Assembly: GCA_028753945.1 (NCBI GenBank)
Contig: JAPNXP010000016.1
Coordinates: 2,636,001-2,700,000 of the forward strand
DNA length: 64,000 nucleotides
Source of the DNA: Hexactinellida sp. DTS-2022
Taxonomy: Eukaryota > Porifera > Hexactinellida
Direction of reading: 5' to 3'
In this document: in pieces, positions 20,601-27,458 of the stretch
How positions within the stretch are numbered: the first letter of the stretch is position 1
How the letters are laid out: the number at the start of each line of letters is the position of its first letter
Notes under the pieces: model-generated
Seen by the model: the letters and a program-made list of their open reading frames with translations, nothing else
The model's database searches: none
What the model was told of the DNA's origin: nothing
Program-made: the position numbers and the translations under genes

Positions 20601-23594
20601 CCTCGATAAACTGATTATATGATACTTACAGTAAATTCGTGTTGTAACGAAAAAGGTATCTGCTTTTTGTGAACAGATTTCGTCTGAATATATCTTATAC
20701 AAATGTCAGGTCACTGCAATATGCACCTCGATAAACTGATTTATATTAAATACAGTAAACTCCCGTATAATGAAAAGGTATCTGCTTATTGTGAACAGAT
20801 GTATAACAAATATAGTCGACTCCGCTTAATAGAGTCACCTCGGGACCAGGTCGCTTTGATCCAATTAAGCGGAGAAATCTATTAACCGGTGGCTCTATTA
20901 AGCGGAGTTGACTGTATTTAAAAAATGTAAATTGAACTTACAAGTTATTTGAAATGTTATTAATGCTATGTATCCGTGGTACAAAATTTAAATTCGCGTG
21001 CAGGCTTGATAATACATTCATTGTGCATTTGTTAATTATATTTATTATTTTCTAAATATTTCTATATTTAATTCACAATGACGCATCTTATTAATTCTCA
21101 ACTATTTAATTTGAATATCTAATTGTTTGTATTTATTTCGTATTCTATCAATTCAATTGAGATTAAATTGAGAAAACATAATGAAACTCCGTAGCTCAAA
21201 GGTGTTGTATTCATTCAGGAATTTAATTAAATAAAAAGATCCCTTAAAAACTCAAATATGTACAAATCGAATAATTATTCTTACCTGTTGATCGTCAGGA
21301 ACTTTTCTAACATGAACCTCTGCCGAAACTCGAGTCTCACCATTTTCGTACTCAACTGTTGTTCTACGAATTACCTTAATAGTAGCATCTAATCTATAGG
21401 AATATTTGACTTAAAAGTATGATTTAATTGTCTTAAGACCTAAGGTAATGGCATGTTTGGCTTCTATCCATATGATTATATAAAGATTATATTTAAGATA
21501 TCTATATTAACTGCTATATTTATAAATGAGATTATATTTCAGATATCTATATTAACTGGTATATTTATAAATGAGATTATTTGTTGTTGATTTATTATTG
21601 TTTTTGTTTGTGTTTGTTTCTGCACAAGATACACAGAATACAAATACCAGTTCTTGTGATACCATTTGTTTATCAATAATCGGTGGTATTTTTGCTATGT
21701 TAATATTAAGCATCCCAACAGCTTGTATTATATATTTCTTGTCTAAAATAATTTTGGATTCTGTAAGGACATATTTGAAAAAGGAAGAAAACGATCTTAA
21801 ACCGGATTTGAATCAAATTGAAATGGTTAAAGATCCTTCAAAGAATAGAAATAATTCTGATGCAAATGTTGGTAGGAATTCTATTACAATTTTAGAAATT
21901 ATAGATGAGTTACCCGAGAATTAAAAGTTATTTTTTGCTTTAAAATTTTGTTTATACCTAATTCTGCCAAATATTATTATTTGTATTTACACGTGATTTA
22001 TTAAACTAAGAATTATTAAATTGTAATTTCAGCAAATGTATATATAAACCTTCTAAATTCAATATACAGGAACTAATAATATTTATTTTATTTATTCCCG
22101 CTAATAATATTTATACGATGAAATTGCTGAAAAAGAATTTTGTATTGAATTTTCAAATGTTTTAACAAACACAAGTTAAGGAAATAACTCGATTTAATTA
22201 CACCTGTGCACTGACCAATTGAATAATGTTCTATATTACAGTACACTATAAGGCTATGATCAATATAATTGTCCTATTATCGTGTGATATACAGTCAAAG
22301 GCACTGACCAATACAATCTTATGCTATATTACAGTACACTATATGCCTAGGCACTGACCAATTGAATCGTGTGCTATATTACAGTACACTCTAGGCATAT
22401 GGCACTGACCAATACAATCGTATGCTATATTACAGTACACTATAGGCTATAGACCAATCCAATCGTGTGCTATTTACAGTACACTATAGGATGGCACTGA
22501 CCAATACAAATCGTGTGCTATATTAAGCTGATTTAAGCATACAATAGGCCTATCTATACCTTTCCGCCATCTCCTTTAATGTGTCTAGGGAGCTCTCTAG
22601 ATCCTCCTCGCCTAGCCCGGCTACGGTCCCCTTGTCCTCCACTCCGATCTGATATATGGCCTCCCCTCTGCCCTCTCGCAGGCGCCACTTCATCTGAGTG
22701 ACCAGTTGCGTGAGTCGACACGGAGCAGGGTCTATCAACTTCAGCTACATACTCACTGTAATACGCAACCATACTGGGCATAGGAATGTGCATAGTAACA
22801 GATTTAATCGTAATAATGCAACTAATTTGTAGTGAAATTTGCAATAATAACAATATTTAATTCGTAAATAATCAAACTTAAAGTATACTTATAATTTAGA
22901 ATAGTAGCAATATTTAATTCGTAAATAAAGTAACTAAAGTGTTATATTATATTTTGGAATAGTAGCAATATTTATTCGTAAATAAAATAACTAAAGTGTA
23001 TATTATATTTTGGAATAGTAGCAATATTTATTCGTAAATAAAATAACTAAAGTGTATATTATATTTTGGAATAGTAGCAATATTTATTCGTAAATAAAAT
23101 ATCTAATTTGTATATTATATTTTGGAATAGTAGCAATATTTATTCGTAAATAAAATATCTAATTTGTATATTGTGATTTGCAATAGTAAATAAGCAATAT
23201 TTAATTCGAAAATAATGCAACTCAAATGTATATTGAAATTTGCAATCATAACAATAATCAATTCGTAATTATTGCAAATTATACAAAATGTACATTGGAG
23301 TTTGCAATATTAAATAGGCAATATTTATTTGTAAATATAGCAACTCAGATGTACATTGGAATTTGCAATAATACAAATATTTACCTTGTATTCTATATTT
23401 CCTTCTTCAACCTAAAGATACAAATAACAACAATAATTAACAAAACCTTGTAAACAACAACAACAACAATTTACCTCTGGAGGTAGCTGATTGAAACTTT
23501 GTGTCTCATTTATACTTACATCCGATAATTCGTGGTCAAGTTCAGTAGACTGATATTCGTCTTCCCCAAAGAACAAACAAAAACTTTCATCCAT
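11618..23594 (-). CDS. GTPBP2: GTP-binding protein 2 (GTPBP1/GTPBP2 translational GTPase family), complete
   Basis: Eleven coding exons in transcript order: 23594-23475, 23411-23385 (27 nt), 22744-22560, 21393-21285, 20425-20228, 19409-19235, 18164-17948, 16083-15889, 13236-13065, 12312-12148, 11833-11618 (TAG). All introns are GT-AG and the phases join, giving 592 aa; human GTPBP2 is about 600. The G domain has P-loop GHLEVGKST (157-165), DLAGH (238-242) and NKVD (294-297). Family blocks include [72 protein letters not shown] and [40 protein letters not shown] favours GTPBP2 over GTPBP1. Known relatives act in the cytoplasm on stalled ribosomes together with Pelota. The ATG at 23594 starts [10 protein letters not shown]; the N-terminus is not conserved. 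The introns host an antisense tRNA-Ala and an antisense 117-aa ORF. Confidence 0.95.
11975..12085 (+). repeat. Fragment of MITE family P1b
   Basis: ATGTTCG...TTACCGGAATTCGTATTAACC, then GCATTTGTATAGGCTAG and GGGGAATTAAACCTTATACT match the complete P1b element at 26441-26613. Its unoccupied GGCTAGG...GGAATTAAACC junction helps to show the insertion point of the hAT-like element at 31745. Confidence 0.7.
12341..12475 (+). mobile_element. MITE family P1, right end replaced
   Basis: CAGTAGAACCTCGTTAGTAC after TA, then ACCAGGGGACCATCAATATG and AATTCGCATTAACCGGTGTC. The right side runs into a fragment of the P6 family (TTCCCGAGGGGCACGTTATA), so the copy is chimeric. Confidence 0.75.
12500..12640 (-). 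repeat. Dispersed repeat, inverted partner of 4350-4545
   Basis: GGAATCCTCTCTTATACCGT, AATTTGTGATTAGGCGTAT and ATTAGGAGCGTATTTACGAA are reverse complements of blocks at 4350-4545. It lies in the GTPBP2 intron before exon 12312-12148. Confidence 0.6.
12736..12846 (+). repeat. Fragments of MITE family P3
   Basis: Two copies of the P3 right end, TATAACGGGAGTTGACT at about 12757 and CTTCGTTATAACGGGAGTTG at 12820, without a left end. Truncated or rearranged element. Confidence 0.6.
12857..13028 (+). mobile_element. TIR element (CAGTCGAAATTGGATTATTT), complete
   Basis: CAGTCGAAATTGGATTA at the left and TAATCCGATTTCGACTG at the right are inverted repeats with one mismatch, TA after the right end. 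Inside are two more echoes of the pattern (ATTATTTTGTCC / GGACAAAATAGTCC). Partial copy at 288-440. 172 bp. Confidence 0.88.
13263..13380 (+). repeat. Short tandem repeat, unit about 37 bp
   Basis: The unit TATTCAAAC(G/A)TTAATTATAAGTACTTA occurs about three times with drift. It ends with a fragment of MITE P1 (CGTACTAACGAGGTTCTACT at 13380-13400). Confidence 0.75.
13412..13716 (+). mobile_element. Enlarged MITE family P2 with a 120-bp internal duplication
   Basis: Outer ends CAGTTGACTGCACTTAATAG and TTAAGCGGAGTCGACTC. A block with GAAATCTATTAACCGAAAAT and AGCCAAACTGT(C/A)ATTCCGTC is present twice, 120 bases apart (13474 and 13594). P2 elements are usually about 100 bp, so this copy has grown by tandem duplication of its interior. 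Confidence 0.8.
15178..15254 (+). mobile_element. Right half of a MITE family P2
   Basis: TTAATAGATTTCTCCGCTTA, CCTGGTCCCGAGATGACTC and TTAAGCGGAGTCTACTG before TA. The left terminus is absent. Confidence 0.8.
15319..15865 (+). mobile_element. TIR element expanded into GTGGACTATTAGAAA tandem units
   Basis: The ends TGTTCTCTCTAATAGTCCAC and GTGGACAATTAGGAGAACA are inverted repeats. Between them the 14-15 bp word AGTGGACTATTAGAA is repeated more than a dozen times. A separate element (15568-15750) sits inside. The terminal word itself has become the tandem unit. Confidence 0.8.
15568..15750. mobile_element. hAT-like non-autonomous element nested in the GTGGACTATTAG repeat
   Basis: Ends CAGGGTTTCATCCAG and CTGGATGAAAGCCTG are inverted repeats with one mismatch. 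The flanks are AAGTGGAC on both sides (15560-15567 and 15751-15758), an 8-bp duplication as made by hAT transposases, though the host repeat has the same word. It is GC-rich, with repeated AGGCGCG words. A diverged copy is nested at about 24595. Confidence 0.75.
16129..16480. mobile_element. TIR element with AATTAACGCG echoes
   Basis: Ends CCTTATTATAGGAAATTAAC and GTTAATTTCCTATAATAAGG are perfect 20-bp inverted repeats flanked by TA (16127-16128, 16481-16482). GGAAATTAACGCGAA is repeated several times just inside both ends. 352 bp, non-coding. TA target and echoing ends match the other families here, but the terminus is not CAGT. Confidence 0.88.
16490..16730 (+). repeat. Degenerate tandem repeat TTATTAACAACACACTAGATATA
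   Basis: The word is repeated about seven times with drift (ACACTA / ACACCCTA variants). Within a GTPBP2 intron; no coding potential. Confidence 0.7.
16936..17032. repeat. Two tandem copies of a 48-bp unit with a 24-bp palindrome
   Basis: The unit GGCTAAT(A/T)TCATGAAATTAGCC + ATGTGAGATTACATTTCCTC occurs twice. In the second copy the 24 bases from 16985 to 17008 (centre CATG) are a perfect palindrome. A related remnant (CAAAAGGTATT blocks) follows. Confidence 0.8.
17431..17567 (+). mobile_element. MITE family P2, right end incomplete
   Basis: CAGTCAACTCCGCTTAATAG after TA, GAGCCACCGGTTAATCGGGT, then a second TTTCTCCGCTTAATAGAGCC. The closing inverted terminus is missing. Confidence 0.75.
17690..17945 (+). 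repeat. Degenerate TACACTATACTAT tandem repeat next to GTPBP2 exon
   Basis: Words TACACTATACTATTTACT and ATACACTGT repeat up to the donor of GTPBP2 exon 18164-17948. Two longer blocks (CCTGAGTGTGTAAAGTCGTTA and similar) echo the exon end CTGAGTGTGTATATTTTGG, so part of the exon border seems duplicated into the intron. Confidence 0.7.
18178..18258 (+). repeat. (CAAA)n microsatellite
   Basis: CAAA units, read as (TTTG)n on the transcribed minus strand. It lies just upstream of the acceptor of GTPBP2 exon 18164-17948. Confidence 0.9.
18384..18455 (+). tRNA. tRNA-Ala (anticodon CGC)
   Basis: A 72-nt cloverleaf: acceptor GGGGGTG / CTCCTCC with discriminator A, D stem GCTC/GAGC, anticodon stem CTTGC/GCGAG around loop TTCGCAT (CGC reads GCG codons), T stem TCGGG/CCCGA with loop TTCGATC. 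It keeps the alanine identity pair G3:U70. A run of five T follows at 18459-18463, a pol III terminator. The internal A and B boxes (TAGCTCAGTGG, GGTTCGATCC) are intact. One U6:U67 mismatch stands in the acceptor stem. It lies in a GTPBP2 intron on the opposite strand. Confidence 0.97.
18911..19012 (+). repeat. Dispersed repeat, second copy of 2566-2660
   Basis: TATTTCGACGTATAACTACT to TTGAGTTATGTTCATTCAAA matches 2566-2660. Next to it, fragments of another dispersed repeat (GCGAAGCCAGGTTTTATATT, 19090) also found at 9912, 18710 and, inverted, 24120. Confidence 0.65.
19811..19919 (-). mobile_element. MITE family P1, right part
   Basis: TTGTATTGAAAAGCCTTTGA, GGGACTGAAATAGTG, then TTCGTACTAACGAGGTTCTA. 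The opposite terminus is missing. In a GTPBP2 intron. Confidence 0.75.
19973..20098 (-). repeat. Inverted partner of the repeat at 1985-2095
   Basis: ATTGTACTGTAACGAAGTTC-type blocks and CTTATAATACAAAGTGTTAA are reverse complements of 1985-2095. Followed by two more CGAAGTTCTACT ends at 20130-20145. Confidence 0.6.
20401..20770 (+). repeat. Three diverged tandem copies of a GTPBP2 exon border plus intron
   Basis: GCGCACCTCGATAAACTGAT at 20411 spans the 5' border of GTPBP2 exon 20425-20228 (the acceptor is at 20426-20427). It recurs as CCGCACCTCGATAAACTGAT (about 20592) and TGCACCTCGATAAACTGATT (about 20724), each followed by ACAGTAAAC or ACAGTAAAT and TTGTGAACAGAT. The copies carry 15-30 bases of exon and duplicate the acceptor. 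Confidence 0.85.
20813..20914 (-). mobile_element. MITE family P2
   Basis: TAGTCGACTCCGCTTAATAG at the left (first C changed to T) and TTAAGCGGAGTTGACTG at the right before TA. Inner CACCTCGGGACCAGGTCGCT and TTAACCGGTGGCTC show the reverse orientation relative to 6100-6198. Confidence 0.9.
21571..21924 (+). CDS. Small single-pass membrane protein, hypothetical, nested in a GTPBP2 intron
   Basis: An intact 117-aa frame from ATG to TAA on the strand opposite to GTPBP2, between exons 21393-21285 and 22744-22560. Residues 1-19 look like a signal peptide ([11 protein letters not shown] then QDTQ). Residues about 32-60 form a membrane segment ([20 protein letters not shown]). The luminal side has three possible N-glycosylation or threonine-rich sites in a short Cys-containing stretch ([11 protein letters not shown]). 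The tail is charged, with [10 protein letters not shown] and an ending [11 protein letters not shown]. This is the layout of a small type I membrane protein. I recognise no family. It could also be the last exon of a longer spliced gene. No AATAAA lies close behind, which weakens the call. Confidence 0.45.
   Translation: MRLFVVDLLLFLFVFVSAQDTQNTNTSSCDTICLSIIGGIFAMLILSIPTACIIYFLSKIILDSVRTYLKKEENDLKPDLNQIEMVKDPSKNRNNSDANVGRNSITILEIIDELPEN
22205..22528 (+). repeat. Tandem repeat, unit about 58 bp (GCACTGACCAATACAATCGT)
   Basis: Five to six copies of GCACTGACCAAT(A/T)(C/G)AATCGTGTGCTATATTACAGTACACTATAGGC with drift. It ends about 30 bases from the donor of GTPBP2 exon 22744-22560. Confidence 0.85.
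22850..23380 (+). repeat. Tandem repeat, unit about 62 bp (GGAATAGTAGCAATATTTAT)
   Basis: The unit TTCGTAAATAAAATAACTAAAGTGTATATTATATTTTGGAATAG is nearly identical in the middle copies and decays to both sides, where it reads GCAATATTTAATTCG / TTTGCAATA. About eight copies, up to the 27-nt GTPBP2 exon. Confidence 0.85.
23385..23411 (-). other. 27-nt micro-exon of GTPBP2
   Basis: Minus strand: acceptor TTTAG, then nine codons VEEGNIEYK, then donor GTAAAT. It joins in phase between ...QLPPE and LKLIDP. The human protein has GNIEYKLKLV at the same point, so the exon is real although it is too short for usual gene finders. Confidence 0.92.
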
Positions 23595-24810
23595 TGTGTT
23601 TTATAATTGAATATTCCAAATAATTTTGATTTACATGTTGTTTGAAACTTGTAGCAAGGCTACGTTTTTACTAATTCACTTATGTGTTCATTTTGCAAAT
23701 AGAACAACAGTCCAATTATGTTGTTTTTTACCAACAAACTTATTCTTGTATTTATACTTACAGCCTATGGGTGGATTTTAAGTACACTAAACCTATTTTT
23801 AGTAACAGACTTAAAAAGTGCTGACCAACCAGATTATTGGGTCCCTTTATAGATGAAATTCTATATTTTGATTAACCACCTTATTCAATTCAATACAGGA
23901 TTTGTAAATACCGTTAATGTTTCAGTTTATGTCACAGGTATGGCACAAAAGAATTTTGAATTTCCTTTATTATTAATAATCTTGGTTGATACTTCATATG
24001 TCAGTTTATTACTGGATTTACAAATTTAATTAATTTTAACTAAGATTTAGTAATTTTGTTTTTTCACGTTTTCTTATTTCTCCAAAGGGCTTACTTATAT
24101 CGGCCAACACCTTTTCAATATAAAACCTGGCTTCGCAAAGGTGAATTTGTAAACAAAATTACTTTGTCGCCTATGCCCAAATTACATTAGAAAAGATGTT
24201 GCCCCATATTTAAGTAATTCCTAATAACTTAGCTAATTTGACATGCATTTGTTTGAAAATTTAGTTGATCAGCAAAAATATAATTTGTTCAATTCTAATT
24301 TGAACTAAATGCAATATTTATAAATTGATACATACTCTAATTCATTCATTCGAACAATTAATAACTCCTGCAAAGTGAGATAATATTATTGTTGGTATAT
24401 GAGTTGTAATAATCAAGTTTGCAATTAATATTTAATTAAGCATTGTCGCTTATTCCTCAAATCCCATACCTATATATGTATATAATGCCTATACCATTCC
24501 ATTGTGTTTATACCACAAATTTATTCCTTTAATTATAGTATTTCAATGATATTTGTATCAATTTCAATTACAGTCGACTCCGCTTAATCACTTTCAGGCT
24601 TTTATCCAAAAAGAAAATTTCCTGCGCGCCTAGAAAGTTTTGAGCTCTCTCACACGCGCCTAAAATACTCCATTTGTAATAACTCTCTTGTAATAATACT
24701 TAATTTGATTAAGCGGAGAAATCTATTAATCTATGGGTTATGGCTCTATTAAGCGGAGTATACTGTACGTATATTAGATAAATTGGTTAGTAACGGACCA
24801 GTCAATAGGA
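23595..24810. promoter_or_regulatory. Shared upstream region of the divergent GTPBP2 and kinase genes
   Basis: 1.2 kb between the two ATG codons. No open frame looks coding. It holds an inverted fragment of the 'TTCGCAAAGGTG' dispersed repeat (24063-24172) and a P2 MITE with a nested insertion (24571-24764) ending 46 bases before the kinase ATG. The two genes may share a promoter, or have separate ones; no clear TATA or initiator element is singled out. Confidence 0.5.
24571..24764 (+). mobile_element. MITE family P2 carrying a nested hAT-like fragment
   Basis: CAGTCGACTCCGCTTAATCA at the left and TTAAGCGGAGTATACTG at the right with TA on both sides. A foreign block at about 24595-24690 (CAGGCTTTTATCC, CCTGCGCGCCTAG, CACACGCGCCTAAAAT) matches the reverse complement of the 15568-15750 element. 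The whole sits directly before the kinase start codon. Confidence 0.85.
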
Positions 24811-27427
24811 ATGCAGCGTCGATATGATAGAACAGCAGACATTTCCCGTCTCCGCGCCCATTATCGAGATAGGCCTTATGAATTCAAACAATGCTGCAGC
24901 TTTATTTGGCACTGTACACTAACTTCTAAGTTAGGCTGTGGATCGTTTGGGTCCGTTTATTTCGGGTTTCATGACGTAGAAGGATTTGAAGTTGCGGTGA
25001 AAGAAATTCCGCGTGAATTATTCGCGCGCGATGAAAAGATAAAAATTAATCTTCAAAGAGAGGTTGAGATTCAGCAGCTCTTATCTTACTGTCCGTATGT
25101 AGTAAATCTGTTCCATGTCGAAGAGATCGCTGCTGGAATTGTTATGATTATGGAGGTAAGGCGTTATTGAATTACTATACTACAGTAGAACCTCGTTAGT
25201 ACGAACACGGTTAATACGAATTTCCGGATAAGACGAACAAACAGTTCCACAAAATCAGGCCCCTACAATGGCTATTTAATGGGTATTACTCCGGATAAAG
25301 CGAACATATTTTTACCGTCCGTTGGTGTTCGTATTAACGAGGTTCTACTGTAGTACGTACAGTAGAACCTCGTTAGTACGGATATCAAGGGACTGTTAAA
25401 ATGCGTTCGTCTTATCCGGAATTCGTATTAAGCAATGTTATTTTTATTGAATGGCTTTGAAGGGGACTGAAAAGTGTTCGTATTAATTAATCTGAATTTC
25501 GTATTAGCCGTGTTCGTACTAACGAAGTTCTACTTTAGCCTATTTTAGCTTTTTGCAAGATAAAATTTTTCCTATTTAGAGCTAATTTTAGATCTGATTT
25601 TCTCTAAAACTTATTCAAATTATGTAATATTTAATTTAACTAAAACCGACCAATCATTCGTTTTCTTTTGTAATTGCTAACATCATCTGTTATAATGTTA
25701 TTGATGGAAACTCTATTTTTAGTACAGATTAGTTTACATGTTGTGAACCCGTTTAATTTGGCGATTAATCTTTTGTTAATTTACTGCTTTTTTTGGTCAC
25801 ATAACCATATTCGTGTTTCAAAGTTTTGTATACTTATGGTTTTATGCCCACGTGTTAATTAGTAATCAAGAGAAAAATCTATATTATTTTGTTCGTTTTA
25901 TTATCAGTTTAATTTATTCCATTTGTTACAGTTCTGTGACACAGATTTGGAACAATACTTGAAGACTCATAAATTCACCGAAACACAAATAAAAAGTTTT
26001 CTCAAGCAACTATCAATTGGAGTTAAAGCCATGCATGACCAAGGTACCTACATAGGTTCTATAGACACTTTAATTATACGTATTTAGTTAAGATTACGTT
26101 GTGAAAGTTAGTATACATTTCAAGCATTTTTTGTAGAAACTTTCAACTTATTTTGCTTAGTAGAAATAACTAATATTAATGGGGGAATTTGTAAGTTATT
26201 ATTTCTAATATTAATTGCATTTATGGATATTCGTCAGCGATTCGAATAAAAATGTTCTGAGTAGATTTAACACTAATGAGAGCAAATTTTATGAGCGATT
26301 AATTGTGTAATTTCCTTGTTAGTTCTTCATAGAAGGGAAAGTTTATTTCTTGTAATATTGTAGAAATATGTGCAGATAATTTATTTGTTATTCGAACTTA
26401 AATAATTGGCTGTCTAAAAAGTTCTTTAATATTCTAAATACAGTAGACTCTGTTAATAGGAACACCAGGGGACCGTAGAAATATGTTCGTATTACTCGGA
26501 ATTCGTATTAACCGGAGTCACTTGCATGCATTTGTATAGGCTAGGGGAATTAAACCTTGTACTCCTTAACCGATATTTCCCTTATCCGTGTTCCCATTAA
26601 CGAGAGTCCATTGTATAATATATTAAAACCTTTAGAAAGTGAACACCCTGGGGACCAGCCAAAACATTCACTTTTGAGAGGTTTTTCATGATTTATCATA
26701 ACGTGTGTCTAAAGCAAAGGGGAAATTTGGGACCGAGAAAATGTGTTCATATTTTGGAGTTGTTCATTTCTTGGAGTTGTTCACTTTTGGAGGTTTACTG
26801 TATAATACAGTATTACTACATAGTACATATATTATTATGTTTTATAATTAACATTCCTTAGGGATTGTGCATAGAGATTTGAAACCACAGAACATTCTAC
26901 TAAAGCTCTACTGCACAGATATATTTGAGATTAAAATAGCTGATTTCGGATATTCCCGACATTACTTGAAGGGGGAAGGAATTAAGAACGTTATAGACAT
27001 GAACTCAGTGGCAGGGACCCCAGTGTTTATGGCCCCAGAGGCGTTATATTGTGTCGTCCTGCTAGGAGGACATTATGACCACACGGTTGATATGTGGAGT
27101 GTGGGGGCTCTGCTTTATAGGGTGCTGGTTGGGAAATGCGGATTCTTTCTGTTCTGTGATAAGGGCCTGCCTGGGACGATACAGAAAGTTATTCCGATAC
27201 TGAAGAATAAGGGGGATGCTATTGCTTTTGAGGTTAGTTCTGTTGTTGTTGTTGTTGTTGTTGTTTAGACGTATTATTTACTATATATCGGTCAAAAATA
27301 TTTATTTTTAGAGTATTGATAAGGTTATTTATTTTTGAACATGAAAATTCACTTTTACGAAACTGGGTTTTATATTGAAAATGTATTAGCCGATATATAA
27401 GTAAGCCTTACAATAATAAATATTATT

Positions 27428-27458
<31 letters not shown>

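Noticed and set aside
11618-23594. Naming the GTPase GTPBP1
   Set aside because: [20 protein letters not shown] and the short C-terminus after [10 protein letters not shown] match GTPBP2; GTPBP1 has a longer tail.
25674-25862. 62-codon hydrophobic frame in kinase intron 1
   Set aside because: Hydrophobic because T-rich; no signal-peptide cleavage pattern or tail such as in 21571-21924.
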